DNA from: Prostheceraeus crozeri
Lineage: Eukaryota; Platyhelminthes; Polycladida; Euryleptidae
Assembly: GCA_907163375.1 (NCBI GenBank)
Contig: CAJQUW010000503.1
Coordinates: forward strand, 124,001 to 188,000
DNA: 64,000 nucleotides
Direction: 5' to 3'
Part shown: piece after piece, positions 44,771 to 54,061 of the stretch
Numbering within the stretch: position 1 is the first letter of the stretch
Layout of the letters: each line of letters starts with the position of its first letter
Notes under the pieces: model-generated
The model's database searches: none
What the model saw: the letters and a program-made list of their open reading frames with translations, nothing else
What the model was told of the DNA's origin: nothing
Position numbers and translations under genes: made by a program

Positions 44771-45381
44771 TAGTTTAAATGTTTGTTATGACAAAATCTT
44801 TGTATATGACCAGTTTGTTTGCAGCGAAAGCATTTAAATAATTTCCAGCATTTGCCAGAATGGCGCTTATTGCATTCTTTACAATTAGAAATTACTGCAG
44901 CAGAAGTTTCCGCTTGATACCACTGTACTTTGCGCAAATTCTCTATCAAACCATCCAAATTAGACGTATTGGTAGATAACAACAATTGATTGCGAATAAC
45001 CAAATCTGGTATAGCCTCAATACATGTTGTAATAACTGCTTCAACTGTAAATCCCAACATTAAAAGCTTTCTCATCGTAAGCACCATCCGTTCGACATCA
45101 TCTCTAGTTGTAATTGGATTTTGAATCAAGGTTTGTAAAGAGACGTTCTGCTTTCGTTTCCAAACTTTTTCAATTTCAGACAGCAATGTCTTAGCTGTTG
45201 TCGTTCCAACACCCAGTTTAGAGCATTCCGACAAGATGTCATCTGATACTTTAGAAGGTAACAAATTAAGCAAGTAACTGTCTTTGTCGCTGTCATTTAA
45301 TTTCTTCGTTAAAATCAAATTTGCAATTTCACCATCCAATTTACTTCTCCATATAATGTAGGAGCCATCAACAGTTAGCAT
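44770..45381 (-). CDS. gag-like protein of the Ty3/gypsy fossil
   Basis: About 203 residues. It has a helical nucleocapsid-precursor region of the retrotransposon gag (UBN2-like) type, and near the C-terminus a single CCHC zinc knuckle, CFRCKQTGHIQRFC, which binds element RNA. Shorter than many gypsy gag proteins. Part of a retroelement fossil. Confidence 0.8.
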   Translation of the reverse strand: MLTVDGSYIIWRSKLDGEIANLILTKKLNDSDKDSYLLNLLPSKVSDDILSECSKLGVGTTTAKTLLSEIEKVWKRKQNVSLQTLIQNPITTRDDVERMVLTMRKLLMLGFTVEAVITTCIEAIPDLVIRNQLLLSTNTSNLDGLIENLRKVQWYQAETSAAVISNCKECNKRHSGKCWKLFKCFRCKQTGHIQRFCHNKHLN

Positions 45382-45397
45382 GATTCGCGACGCCAGA

Positions 45398-45528
45398 TGT
45401 TACGATCAGAACAACCGCTTTATTCCAACGAAGTCTTTATTGTAGCAAGCATGCCATTTACCGCAGTGCACGGATAAACACTGATCATGTCACAATGGAC
45501 AAAGAACAATGGCATGCATGTCACTACA
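45398..45528 (-). repeat. 5' LTR of the Ty3/gypsy element
   Basis: 131 bp, minus-strand ends TGTAGTG ... CGTAACA, differing from the other LTR at two positions. A TGG-starting site that could bind a tRNA 3' end follows within a few bases. Confidence 0.93.
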
Positions 45529-45533
45529 GTTTC

Positions 45534-47146
45534 TCCTTCCTTTCCATAGCTTGGCTTGAATGAAGCACTAAATGACTTCAGCTATTAACATAAACCATTC
45601 GTCCGATGATATGAATTTGAATTTTTTGAGCTTAGAGCATCAGTTTCGTTCATATATATGTTATAAAACAGAAGACAAAAGCATAGAAATTGAATCAGTC
45701 AACTTAAGAAAGAAATCAGAATAACAATTCAAAGTGATTTTTCACAAACTTAAAATAACGTTTCTTTTACTTACCATGTACTCACCATGTATGAGCTTGA
45801 TCCGTGCTTAGATGCCTTATTCTGAACAGGAAAACATCTTGGGTGAATTTTGACATTGAGCATTCAAGTGGCTGCTAACTTATAAAAAAAAGACGGAATG
45901 CGGATTGGGTCCGGACAGAAAATGAAAAACAGCACCGAACTGAAGTAAACCTTGACTCGAGCTGAGTAATCCAGCCACACCCCATTGTGGTGCTCGCACC
46001 TGCAAAAGTTGACAATTTTGAAGATCTATTTCTATTCATTTGATTTGCCATATTGCAGCACATTCATGTTTTGTAAACAAATTGGCTTCACTTAGTTTGT
46101 GAGTATTAATAAACGCTTGCTAAATCACATACCTTGAAATGTCGAAACAAGCAAAAACAGATCTTGTATTCATCTACATGATGATCTTCAATGCTCTCAA
46201 TTCGTGATTCATCTTCAAAGAGCTGCGGATATGAAAATAGCCGTCACATAAAAGGCAGTAGTGATTTCATTGAAACATGTCAACGAACGAAAAGATGAAT
46301 AAAAACAGCAATCTGTTGAGGTTATATCTTTGGCAATTTCCATTAACGTCAATTACAGACAGATGTTTTGATAATTTCGGACACTTTGACATTTGCAGAG
46401 GCACATGATTAAAAGAATTGACCTCTTAAGGACTTATCTTGCCAATTGATTCAATCGGAATTATTATGTGCCATTTTTGGCTTGAATTCATTGTACATAG
46501 TCTGCTGATTGAATAACATAATCCTAAACGATGAGGGTTTGTATACAGTGATGCTAGGCATCGAGACTCATCTGCGATGTCATTACTTTATTTTTTATTT
46601 CTATTGTCTTTCATTTTGTTGCTATCCCTTAGTCAATCATTCTATCGCTCTTTTAATCCAAAAATTCCGCGAATCAAAACATAAAAAGTCTATTGTTTCA
46701 CGTATTCGTAGTGTTCGTTATTTTTGATTCCAGCAATTATACTTTGTTAACTTTTGTCACTCATAAATTCTGCTTCTTTACTCACCGATCTAAATAAATT
46801 TCTTCTAGTAGCTCTAAGTCTGAATAGACTAGCATAGGCAGCAGGGGTGCAGCAGCGGATTTTTCCTATATAGGGGGTTCGAAAAATTGTCTAATGAAGT
46901 ATCGTAAAAAATTAGTCCATTATATATGATGAAATATTGAGTAATTGCTTTCCAGCACTGATTTGCTGAGAAGGCAGAGTCGCTCCTACTTCATTGATAT
47001 CAATGCTCAGTGATTTGCTATTCCCACTTTACGCCATACATGCTATGTAGTAAGAGAAAACATCAATTCCGTCATGAACGCTGTATATTTTTGTAGGTGT
47101 CTTACAGGAGATCTTATGTTCCAAAGATATATGACGTTATCTTTAG
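45534..47146. other. Intergenic stretch without recognised gene
   Basis: About 1.6 kb. ORFs at 45875-46063 (-) and 46509-46727 (+) have no family features. CAGCAGCGGATTTTTC followed by TATAGGGGGTTC near 46850-46880 looks like the end sequence of a common MITE, but the other end is not found. Confidence 0.45.
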
Positions 47147-47341
47147 CCATCAGGGACCTGAGCTTTTTCACACCCTCTGAGGGGGGTCCAGTGTACCCCC
47201 TATCTACCATACTTCCACTGATTCTATTGAAATGAAATAACATAAATAGTTCATTGTCAAAATTGATGATTTTACATGGGCATGAGCGATTGATATGTCC
47301 TCAGCACAAAAAGTAAAATAGAAAAATGTGGCTCCGGAGGG
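47147..47341. mobile_element. TTAA-flanked MITE (piggyBac-like), short copy
   Basis: 195 bp, inverse in orientation to the copy at 28146-29098 and lacking its middle. It ends GGCTCCGGAGGG before TTAA (47342-47345) and starts CCATCAGGGACC after TTAG. Shared blocks: TGAGCTTTTTCACAC, CCTATCTACCATACTTCC and GATGATTTTACATGGGCATG. Confidence 0.75.
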
Positions 47342-48275
47342 TTAAAGATAGGTGATGAGACTGATGACTCTTGTAACGTTGAGGTTGGTGGAATGCGTGA
47401 CTTTGGCTCTGATGTCAGAAGCTTTTTAGGAAAGCTTTGTTCCTTTGTAAAAAAGGAAATAATAGCTGTTAGTCATTTATTTTATGCAAAGAGAAATATC
47501 TAAAGCAACAATAGGTGTTAAATAATCTTAGCTACATGTAAGCTCCGTGACAATTTGATTTATTTGACTAGCTAAGAATTAAATTCGAACTATTGCATTA
47601 GAATGCATCTCTATTATCATATTTACATGCAGAACTTAGAAATCTCATTCCAAAATTATGCATTTTTTAATTTTTTTAAAAGTGACAAAGAATTTTTCTG
47701 CCTTTCGGTGAAGACTTATTCGGATGGAGCTAATGGAATGACAATATGAATAAATACAGCATGTGTTCTATCGTGGTACTGGTATTAATATTCAAACTGC
47801 ATGTATTTTCGCATAAGTCCACTAATTGAAATTTCACAGCAAATTTGCAGTGATTAGCCTGACAATCCCAAAAAGCGAATGGACAATCTGTAGGAATCAT
47901 TAGTTTGCTTCAGAAAAGAACTTGGATTTCTGCGGAATTCCGAGTTGGGTAAAAATGCATATAGGCATTTCCTCTTTAGCATTCTTTAATTAAGGATAAT
48001 CTTGATGCATTAACAAATGAGTGCACCAACTTTCAGTGAAACACGTTATTCGGAAGTCAGGCAAAATTTTACTATCGCCATAGGATTCCTTAAATGATAA
48101 TTGTCAGTAAGAAAGATGTCGAGCAGATTGATATTTTCCTTTAAATTTCTGACAATATGACGCCTTAGATGGTCTGTTGATGCCGATTTGATATCAAATT
48201 TTCAAAAATCTCAGCAGAGACTAATGAACCTTTGTGATTTTAGTAGTCTCTAGTTTTAAGTCTTTTCAATTTTAG

Positions 48276-48387
48276 AATCAAACAAAAGAGATAATGCTGA
48301 TGATTTTCGCGACCAATTTGGCATTAAGTCAATAGATAGTCTCATCAACATTCTGCAAAGTAATGAAAGGATTGCGACAATGCGAGA
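48276..48387 (+). CDS. Possible internal exon of an unknown host gene
   Basis: A 112-bp open block between a good acceptor (pyrimidine tract TCTTTTCAATTTTAG) and a consensus donor GTAAGT. It reads SNKRDNADDFRDQFGIKSID then SLINILQSNERIATMR, a hydrophilic, amphipathic sequence unlike the surrounding noncoding DNA. I do not recognise the family. No partner exon on the same strand was found nearby. Confidence 0.4.
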
Positions 48388-48851
48388 GTAAGTAACATTG
48401 ATAATGGTTGCATCTGGTATTTATTTAAAACTATTTCTTAACACACTACTGACATCTTACCTAAGTCTACCTGTAGTAATCAGAAAATAATGCTTTTTGA
48501 CAGCAGAATGTAAACAGAATAATTAAATATTGAGTTGTATCCTTAGTTGAAAATGAGAACAGGCTTGAATATACATGTATAATTATGATTCATATTTATC
48601 GGGTTGATGTGCATGGATTTGAACTAGGCCTGCTAATGATTCCTGACATTGGATTTGATGGCAACTGTTCAAGTATGCTACCATATTTCAACTGAGGATG
48701 CAACTATTTACAAGTTATTTTGAAATTACAGAATTTACAGAATTTCAGTATACGTGTAGGGCCTATCAATAAACAACATACAAATGCATTCTTCATTCTC
48801 AATACATACAAACAAGCACCTTATCCTCGCACAATGAGACAAATGCATTAC

Positions 48852-48920
48852 CATTGGCCAGTTCTTTTTCAGCTTCGTCTATCTGTGCTTTCAGTGAGTT
48901 AATATATTGCACAAGCAATG
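48852..48920 (-). CDS. Possible short exon, coiled-coil-like
   Basis: 69 bp on the minus strand between TTTATAG and a GTAATG donor-like site. It reads LLVQYINSLKAQIDEAEKEL with AN following, a heptad-like helix. The splice sites are weaker than those of the exon at 48276, and the strand is opposite, so it would belong to a different gene. Confidence 0.25.
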
Positions 48921-49835
48921 CTATAAAGCTACTCCAAAATATAGTAACTTTCATCAATGGAACCGAAACGATAAATGTCTGACTTTTGCGTGTATCAACA
49001 TTCACATGAATCTCATCATTACGTTCTACATTAAACGATCAACAGATAGTCCAACGTCTTCAAAAATCATAGAAATCACGGAAAAGTCCAGAAAAATCGT
49101 GGAGGTTATCGATAAAAAATTTGCAAAATATTAAAATATTTTGTTCTACTACACGAAATGCTGTATAAGTGCAGTGCTGAGTGTCAGACTGATCACAGAA
49201 TTACTTGCATTCGTATAATGACATTGCTCTAATTATTCGCAATTTAGCACAAAACATAGATAATTTGCGTATTTTGTGTTCCCGGTATCTATATCATGAA
49301 CTAACATGGTAACATGTTTACCGATCACCTCAACTAGCGATAGGTAGGAGATCATTTTGCGAAAAATGAATTACTGCTATATTGTTATTTACAATGCTTC
49401 AATTACATACTATAACCATTTTTAATGGAAAATAAATGTTTAGTTCATGAAATTATTCAAGTAAAACTGCGAAATTTTAGTCACTGAATTTGATCGACTA
49501 ATGTGGCAATTAGACTATCATTTAGGATTATGCTCAGTATGGCGACTGCAAAATTTTTATTTGTTTGTGTATGAACAGTACCCCTGTCGCAACCAATACA
49601 TGCCGGCACCGCAAGGTCATCTCATCGAGTATGATGAAATATGCTGCTTAAATAGAGCGAAACAGTCCATAGCTGGACAACTAATAAATAGCTAGCGTGT
49701 GCTACTGTAAATTAAGGCAATATCATATTACGAGTAACGCTTAATTTATGTTTCAATTCACACGAATATATATACGTCCGTACATGTACTTAAGCCTAAT
49801 AGTCTCATCTGATTTGCATATACACCTATATGATA

Positions 49836-50260
49836 AGTAGTAAGTAAAACTCCACTTCTGGATAGCGCAAGATGGCCGCCATCGCTGACGTCCCCCCCCC
49901 TCTGGAACGGCAGAGTGTCGTGGTCGGCCGCCGTGGTGCTTTGAGTCTGACGTCCTCCCCCCCTTCTGGAACGGCAGAGTGTCGTGGTGTGCCGGCCACG
50001 TGCGTCCGTCAGGTTCGCTGACGTCCCCCCCCTCTGGCCGACCGTCATATAGCGCGCGGTGATGTGGTGTCTAGGTTGGCGTGGTGTGCCGGCCAGGTTG
50101 GGAGGGTGGTCTGTCGTAGCTCACCTGAAAAAATCCTAAGTGTCAGAGTGGCTTTGTATGGGTAAAATTTTGAAAATTTTCCAAAGTGTGGAATTTCGAC
50201 CTGGGACCGTCACCAAAACATTTTTCATCAAATTTCACTGACCTCCCCCCCCCTCTGGAC
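49836..50260. repeat. Polinton left terminal region with C-rich repeats
   Basis: About four spaced copies of CTGACGTCC followed by a run of 7-10 C and TCTGG, near 49885, 49948, 50018 and, diverged, 50237. The first two also share GAACGGCAGAGTGTCGTGGT. The spacing is 63-70 bp for the first three. GC content is far above the rest of the window. A terminal inverted repeat cannot be tested because the other end is missing. Confidence 0.7.
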
Positions 50261-50509
50261 AGCTCTCTTCGATCTTGGCTTCTAGTGGACGGATTTTGTC
50301 GTGCAATAGCTCGTTTGAAAGCTAAGAGTGAGACAAATTCACTGAAAGAATCGCCTTGCTCCTATCTGTCTTCGTTTAGATGTGAGACGCCATTTAAGAT
50401 TTTGGGAGATTGACGAAAAACGACAGAGTTAGAATTTCCCAAGAAACAGCTCCAGCGGGCGAATGAAGGCTCGGATTGGTAAACGGAGGTCAGATTTGGA
50501 ATCAGCTTG

Positions 50510-50732
50510 ATGTTATTGTCCAATGAGGATCATCATCCAATGAGAATCAAGCATTTCTATATAAATAGCGAGCCTTCCACAGTGAGAATCATTCCATCGT
50601 TGAATTGCACGAGTGACGGACGCACATTTTCTCTCTCTCTAGTTCCCTATTCTATTATCCAACTAAAATGGTAAGTCGCTACTTTCCTCCCTCCCTTGAA
50701 CGTAAACTTAATACAATCTTTTCCATTTTCAG
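50510..50732 (+). promoter_or_regulatory. CCAAT/TATA promoter and leader intron of Polinton
   Basis: Two CCAAT boxes (about 50519 and 50538) and a TATA box TATATAAATA (50558-50567) precede a leader that ends in ATG directly followed by a GTAAGT donor (50671). The acceptor TTTTCAG ends at 50732. Thus a short intron of 62 bp separates the leader from the first coding block. Adenovirus-like relatives use spliced leaders; its use here is inferred. Confidence 0.55.
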
Positions 50733-51437
50733 GCATCTACTCCATCTGCTGCACTAGTAGGACAAAATGGTGGTCAAACGTTACATGGTTCGCTACGATC
50801 AGATCATCTACAACTGAGGCCAGTGGAAGAAACAACCAAGGTACATAATCCTACACCGCTACAGCGTAAATTTAAACAAGCCTTGCGTTATGACGATCAT
50901 GGTGTAGTACTCCAAACGGGAATGCTCCCTTCCACGGATGTCAAGCTAATGCACAATCAGTATGGGGACTACATACTGATCCCCGTGAGTCCATACATTC
51001 GCCGCCAACTTGATATTATTGAGGAGTACGTGACATTAAATATGGACATTCCTACTCCTCTTGCTCAAGAGTGGAAGGCGAGAGATGACAAGGATACTCC
51101 CTATAGAAAGATTTGGGATGGTAATCAAATTTGCCTACCGGTATCACATTGGTGCACTTACTATAAGAAGGAGGGAGATCATTCAACACCCATCACATGC
51201 GACGAGCTCGGAGAAGGTACTTGGGATATCCTTTTCGAAGTGAATGGGCTATATTATGGTCGGCACAAGAATAATAAAATAGCCTCTCTCTCCATGCATA
51301 TGGAATCCATCCTATATATTCCAAAACCACCCAACGTGGACGACATAATTGATCAAATCCTTAACAGCAGTGGTACGAAGGGCAAGTCGGAGAAGAATGC
51401 TGCATCAAAAAGCAAATCAAAGAAGGAGAATTACTAG
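50733..51437 (+). CDS. Polinton accessory protein, unknown
   Basis: About 235 residues read from the leader acceptor. No ATG is needed if the leader supplies it. It has a compact, mixed sequence: LRYDDHGVVLQTGMLPSTDV, ILIPVSPYIRRQLDIIEEYV, CLPVSHWCTYYKKEGDHSTP and a Lys/Ser-rich tail. I recognise no domain; the middle may be a small beta-rich fold. It is the first gene after the promoter, so an early function is possible (inference). Confidence 0.55.
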   Translation, partial: ASTPSAALVGQNGGQTLHGSLRSDHLQLRPVEETTKVHNPTPLQRKFKQALRYDDHGVVLQTGMLPSTDVKLMHNQYGDYILIPVSPYIRRQLDIIEEYVTLNMDIPTPLAQEWKARDDKDTPYRKIWDGNQICLPVSHWCTYYKKEGDHSTPITCDELGEGTWDILFEVNGLYYGRHKNNKIASLSMHMESILYIPKPPNVDDIIDQILNSSGTKGKSEKNAASKSKSKKENY

Positions 51438-51471
51438 TCCTTTCCTAACTCTACCCTATGACAATTCGTTT

Positions 51472-51597
51472 ATGTGCTTTGAGTGTCGTAGACGTGGTCT
51501 TATTAGATACATTTTACTTCTTCGTTGCCATCATATCATTTGTGTATTTTGTTGTGAAAAGCATCGATGTAATTCTTCATTTTGTAATATGTTATAG
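51472..51597 (+). CDS. Small RING-like protein 1 (Polinton)
   Basis: 41 residues with MCFECRRRG, LLLRCHHIICVFCCEKHRC. The C-x2-C, C-x-H-x2-C-x2-C spacing is like the first half of a RING finger. Very short; it may be a fragment or a zinc-binding peptide. It begins soon after the preceding gene on the same strand. Confidence 0.35.
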   Translation: MCFECRRRGLIRYILLLRCHHIICVFCCEKHRCNSSFCNML

Positions 51598-51631
51598 AAC
51601 GTTTCCTTAGATGTGTAAATTTCCGTTTTAG

Positions 51632-52180
51632 GCTTCTATCATCATTTTTATGGATTGTGAGGGTGAACCTGTACAGGAGCTCAGTGCTATTGCTACGAAC
51701 AATTGGACATATCAGATTGTCAGTGTCTATCATCAACATGCCAACTGCAATCCCAATGTTGATCAATGGGCGAGAAAACACATTCATGGACTTAATCTGA
51801 AATATTTGCAAGACTATGGCTTTTCTTGTGAGAGTGCTCTTCTTATTGACTTTAAACGATGGTTAGCTGCTTTAAATGTTATACGCATCTTTTGTAATAA
51901 TCCTGGTAAGGAGATGAAAGTATTTCCCAATCTAATCATTGATGATATTTTGCTCCCACCTTGGGATAGTAGAGTGAATCAACACTATCATGAAGTCACG
52001 AAACGTTTTAAGGATTTGTGTGTTCCTATTTTGTCTGTTCGTTGTAGTAGCTACATTCATAACCAATGCTTCTTTCCTCCTTACCTCAGCACTGCCAAAG
52101 TCCTGTATGGTTATCATTGCTCGCTGTATGATAGTTACCAGTTGTATCTATTTTATCTCTTTCAAACCATTGATTCATAA
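51632..52180 (+). CDS. DEDD exonuclease-like protein (Polinton)
   Basis: About 182 residues. It opens with the strand SIIIFMDCEG, carrying the DxE of exonuclease motif I. Mid-protein DFKRWLAALNVIRIFCNN could hold motif II, and GYHCSLYDSYQLYLFYLF has the HxxxxD of motif III. This pattern is that of DEDDh 3'-5' exonucleases (RNase T/ExoX-like). The coding start is unclear: the strand before the first ATG (51650) is open back to a TTTTAG acceptor at 51631, so a spliced leader could join here. If correct it might trim DNA or RNA during replication. It is not part of the standard Polinton set that I know. Confidence 0.45.
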   Translation, partial: ASIIIFMDCEGEPVQELSAIATNNWTYQIVSVYHQHANCNPNVDQWARKHIHGLNLKYLQDYGFSCESALLIDFKRWLAALNVIRIFCNNPGKEMKVFPNLIIDDILLPPWDSRVNQHYHEVTKRFKDLCVPILSVRCSSYIHNQCFFPPYLSTAKVLYGYHCSLYDSYQLYLFYLFQTIDS

Positions 52181-52264
52181 TGCATGCTTGTTGCAGTTAT
52201 TCAATAAATGTTACTATGAGAAGAGTTGTTTTCATGCAATGGATGGGTTAGTTAAAGGGCGATC

Positions 52265-52675
52265 ATGTCTTTCTCAAACGACTGCGGAACATTACATTTT
52301 CATAGGCAAAGTTTAAAAGGAGCTGTTCAAGATTATGTGATAAATTTTCATAAAGATGAGACCGACATCGAAGCAGTGGTCGATGATGCTAGCACTCTAT
52401 TTCTAGAGTTAATGAATACATTCTCTGATAGCATTATCATGGCGCGATTAGTTGCGAAAATTAAGTTTAGTCATTTTGGAAAGGAAGAGGTGGAAAGTCG
52501 CTCTTTCCATTTTGCTTCTTATTCAATGGAAGTGGTAGATCATCCCGAAGAATTTTTTAAAAGACATATGATAAAAATTGCTGAACGTCTTAATGCATTT
52601 AACCATCATGGTAGCAGTCTAGTGATTGAAGCGATTTCAGATATTCACATTCAACTTTCCATAAAGAAAAATTGA
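52265..52675 (+). CDS. Polinton protein of unknown function
   Basis: 136 residues from the ATG at 52265. Acidic N-terminal half, then VAKIKFSHFGKEEVESRSFH, FASYSMEVVDHPEEFF and LNAFNHHGSSLVIEAISDIH with IQLS. The last part resembles the N-terminal module found ahead of polymerase or structural proteins in some Polintons (strand, GS-turn, strand), but I am not certain. It lies between the exonuclease-like and RING-like genes on the same strand. Confidence 0.5.
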   Translation: MSFSNDCGTLHFHRQSLKGAVQDYVINFHKDETDIEAVVDDASTLFLELMNTFSDSIIMARLVAKIKFSHFGKEEVESRSFHFASYSMEVVDHPEEFFKRHMIKIAERLNAFNHHGSSLVIEAISDIHIQLSIKKN

Positions 52676-52833
52676 AAATACAGTGGTACTTGATTGTAGC
52701 ACAACTGGTTTTCGAGCTATGTCTGCTCACTCTCGAAGTATATTCCTTCTGTACATGCGTCTATTATTTAGAAAAGGCTAGCAAATTCATATCTTCAAAA
52801 AGACTTGCTATAGACATCAGTAACGGTGAAACT

Positions 52834-53001
52834 ATGTGTTGTGATGTATGTAAGCGAAAGGATGGAAATGAAAAGCGCATCTTCAAGAGATGTAAGCACG
52901 CTTTTTGTCAACGCTGTTTCATACGTAATTGCATTCAACTTTGCAAATGTAACCACTGTGACATTGCTCATTTCGAGTGTCACTTATGTCGCAATAGTTA
53001 G
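52834..53001 (+). CDS. Small RING-like zinc finger 2 (Polinton)
   Basis: 55 residues from the ATG at 52834; the frame is open upstream to 52672 without a better start. MCCDVCKRKDGNEKRIFKRC, KHAFCQRCFIRN and CKCNHCDIAHFECHLC give C-x2-C, C-x-H-x2-C-x2-C and two more C pairs, the RING consensus order. RING proteins usually act as ubiquitin ligases, and several DNA viruses carry them. The function here is inferred only. Confidence 0.5.
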   Translation: MCCDVCKRKDGNEKRIFKRCKHAFCQRCFIRNCIQLCKCNHCDIAHFECHLCRNS

Positions 53002-53052
53002 TACCTATGCAAATGTGGTAAAGATAGGTTTTAGCAAAGACTAACACGGAAA

Positions 53053-53412
53053 ATGGCGAAACGTAAAATGGCGAAACGTAAAAATTCTTCAAAGTTTTCT
53101 TCAGCCATTCAAGCTCTCCGACGAATGAAAGCAAATCAGCGATACAATGCTATACGACATGCCAACGATAAATTCATTCGTGAAATTATTTCTCATGTCA
53201 GAAAGTTGAGGACGAAGACATTAGCGCCAAAACAACGAAAGTTACTTAAGCGATATGCTACAAAATTGCGTTTCATCTCCAATCCTAAAGTCAACCTTCA
53301 AAGAAAGAGGAAAACTCTAACACAAAAGGGCGGTTTCCTTTCAGCAATACTTCCAATGATAGCTCCTGCCGTGGGCAACCTATTGGGAAATATCTTTGGC
53401 TCTAAGCGTTAA
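53053..53412 (+). CDS. Basic core/minor capsid-like protein (Polinton)
   Basis: 119 residues, very basic (MAKRKMAKRKNSS; LRRMKANQRYN), ending with a GG site and hydrophobic segment: KGGFLSAILPMIAPAVGNLL. That layout, basic body then a GG-flanked hydrophobic peptide, is like adenovirus core/minor proteins (pX, pVI) that are cut by the viral protease at GG-like sites. An ATGCAAAT motif lies about 40 bases upstream. Confidence 0.6.
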   Translation: MAKRKMAKRKNSSKFSSAIQALRRMKANQRYNAIRHANDKFIREIISHVRKLRTKTLAPKQRKLLKRYATKLRFISNPKVNLQRKRKTLTQKGGFLSAILPMIAPAVGNLLGNIFGSKR

Positions 53413-53443
53413 TTATGCAAATGTTGAGTCTCAAAGTAATAAA

Positions 53444-54061
53444 ATGGATTTCAGACTTCAATGTGATAAAGTTCTGACTGTATCAGGTCCATCTCATGCA
53501 GGTAAAACTGTTTTCACGCTGAATTTATTGGATAAAAGAAGGGAGTTGTTTAAGGAACCTATCAATCGAGTGATTTGGTGTTATGGTATTTATCAACCGT
53601 CGTTGTTTCAGGAATTGCAAAGTCGCAACTTTATTCGACATGAAGGAATTATTGCAGTGGATAAACTTCAGTCTAATGATGTTGTTGTATTGTATGATCT
53701 ATTAAAAGAAAGTAAGAATTCAAAAGATGTTACAGATATGTTCACTCGCGCAGCACATCATAAAAGGTGCTTTATCATCTATATCACACAAAATTTGTTT
53801 CCTGATGGAAAAGAAGCTCGTACACGAAACCTGAATACACACTATTATGCTATTTTCAAGAATCCGCGAGATAAAAGTCAATTTGAAATTTTAGCGCGAC
53901 AAGTTGCACCAAGAGGATCAAAAGCCTTAATTGAAATTTTTCAAGCAGCTACTGAAAAACCATACGGTTACTTATTCATTGACTTTACGCAAGAGTGTCC
54001 GGAAGAATTTAGATTTCGAAGTGATATTTTGAAAACTCCCATGATTATCTACAAACTATGA
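53444..54061 (+). CDS. Packaging ATPase (FtsK/HerA, A32-like) of Polinton
   Basis: 205 residues from ATG 53444. Walker A is SGPSHAGKTVF near residue 14 and Walker B is VVVLYDLL near residue 85. A later Asn/Gln sensor context is YITQNLFPDG near residue 123. This is the DNA-packaging ATPase found in Polintons, adenovirus-like and NCLDV lineages; it would pump element DNA into capsids. The start is chosen because the upstream frame overlaps the preceding gene and ATGCAAAT lies 20 bases before this ATG. The stop overlaps the next start (ATGA). Confidence 0.92.
   Translation: MDFRLQCDKVLTVSGPSHAGKTVFTLNLLDKRRELFKEPINRVIWCYGIYQPSLFQELQSRNFIRHEGIIAVDKLQSNDVVVLYDLLKESKNSKDVTDMFTRAAHHKRCFIIYITQNLFPDGKEARTRNLNTHYYAIFKNPRDKSQFEILARQVAPRGSKALIEIFQAATEKPYGYLFIDFTQECPEEFRFRSDILKTPMIIYKL

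Larger units (their letters stand above)
40448..45528 (-). mobile_element. Ty3/gypsy LTR retrotransposon fossil
   Basis: A 5.08-kb element on the minus strand with 131-bp LTRs at both ends and a 5-bp target duplication GTTTC (40443-40447, 45529-45533). About 1.35 kb of this is a later Tc1 insertion, so the element itself is about 3.7 kb. Parts in order on the minus strand: 5' LTR, a TGG-starting primer-binding-like site, gag, protease, reverse transcriptase, RNase H, integrase, a purine-rich tract next to the 3' LTR. RT-before-integrase order marks it as Ty3/gypsy (Metaviridae). No envelope gene is seen. The LTRs differ at 2 of 131 positions, so it is fairly young. It is broken, with roughly two or three breaks. 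Confidence 0.92.
47346..49835. other. 2.5-kb stretch, possible host exons
   Basis: No mobile element is recognised. It contains the two exon-like islands at 48276-48387 (+) and 48852-48920 (-), listed separately. The 64-residue frame at 49501-49695 has no family features. Confidence 0.45.

Noticed and set aside
46845-46890. CAGCAGCGGATTTTTC, like the end of a common hAT-type MITE
   Set aside because: Only one end is visible, with no inverted partner or target duplication.
50186-50413. 75-residue ORF in the Polinton terminal region
   Set aside because: It lies upstream of the CCAAT/TATA promoter and within C-rich repeats, so it is probably chance.
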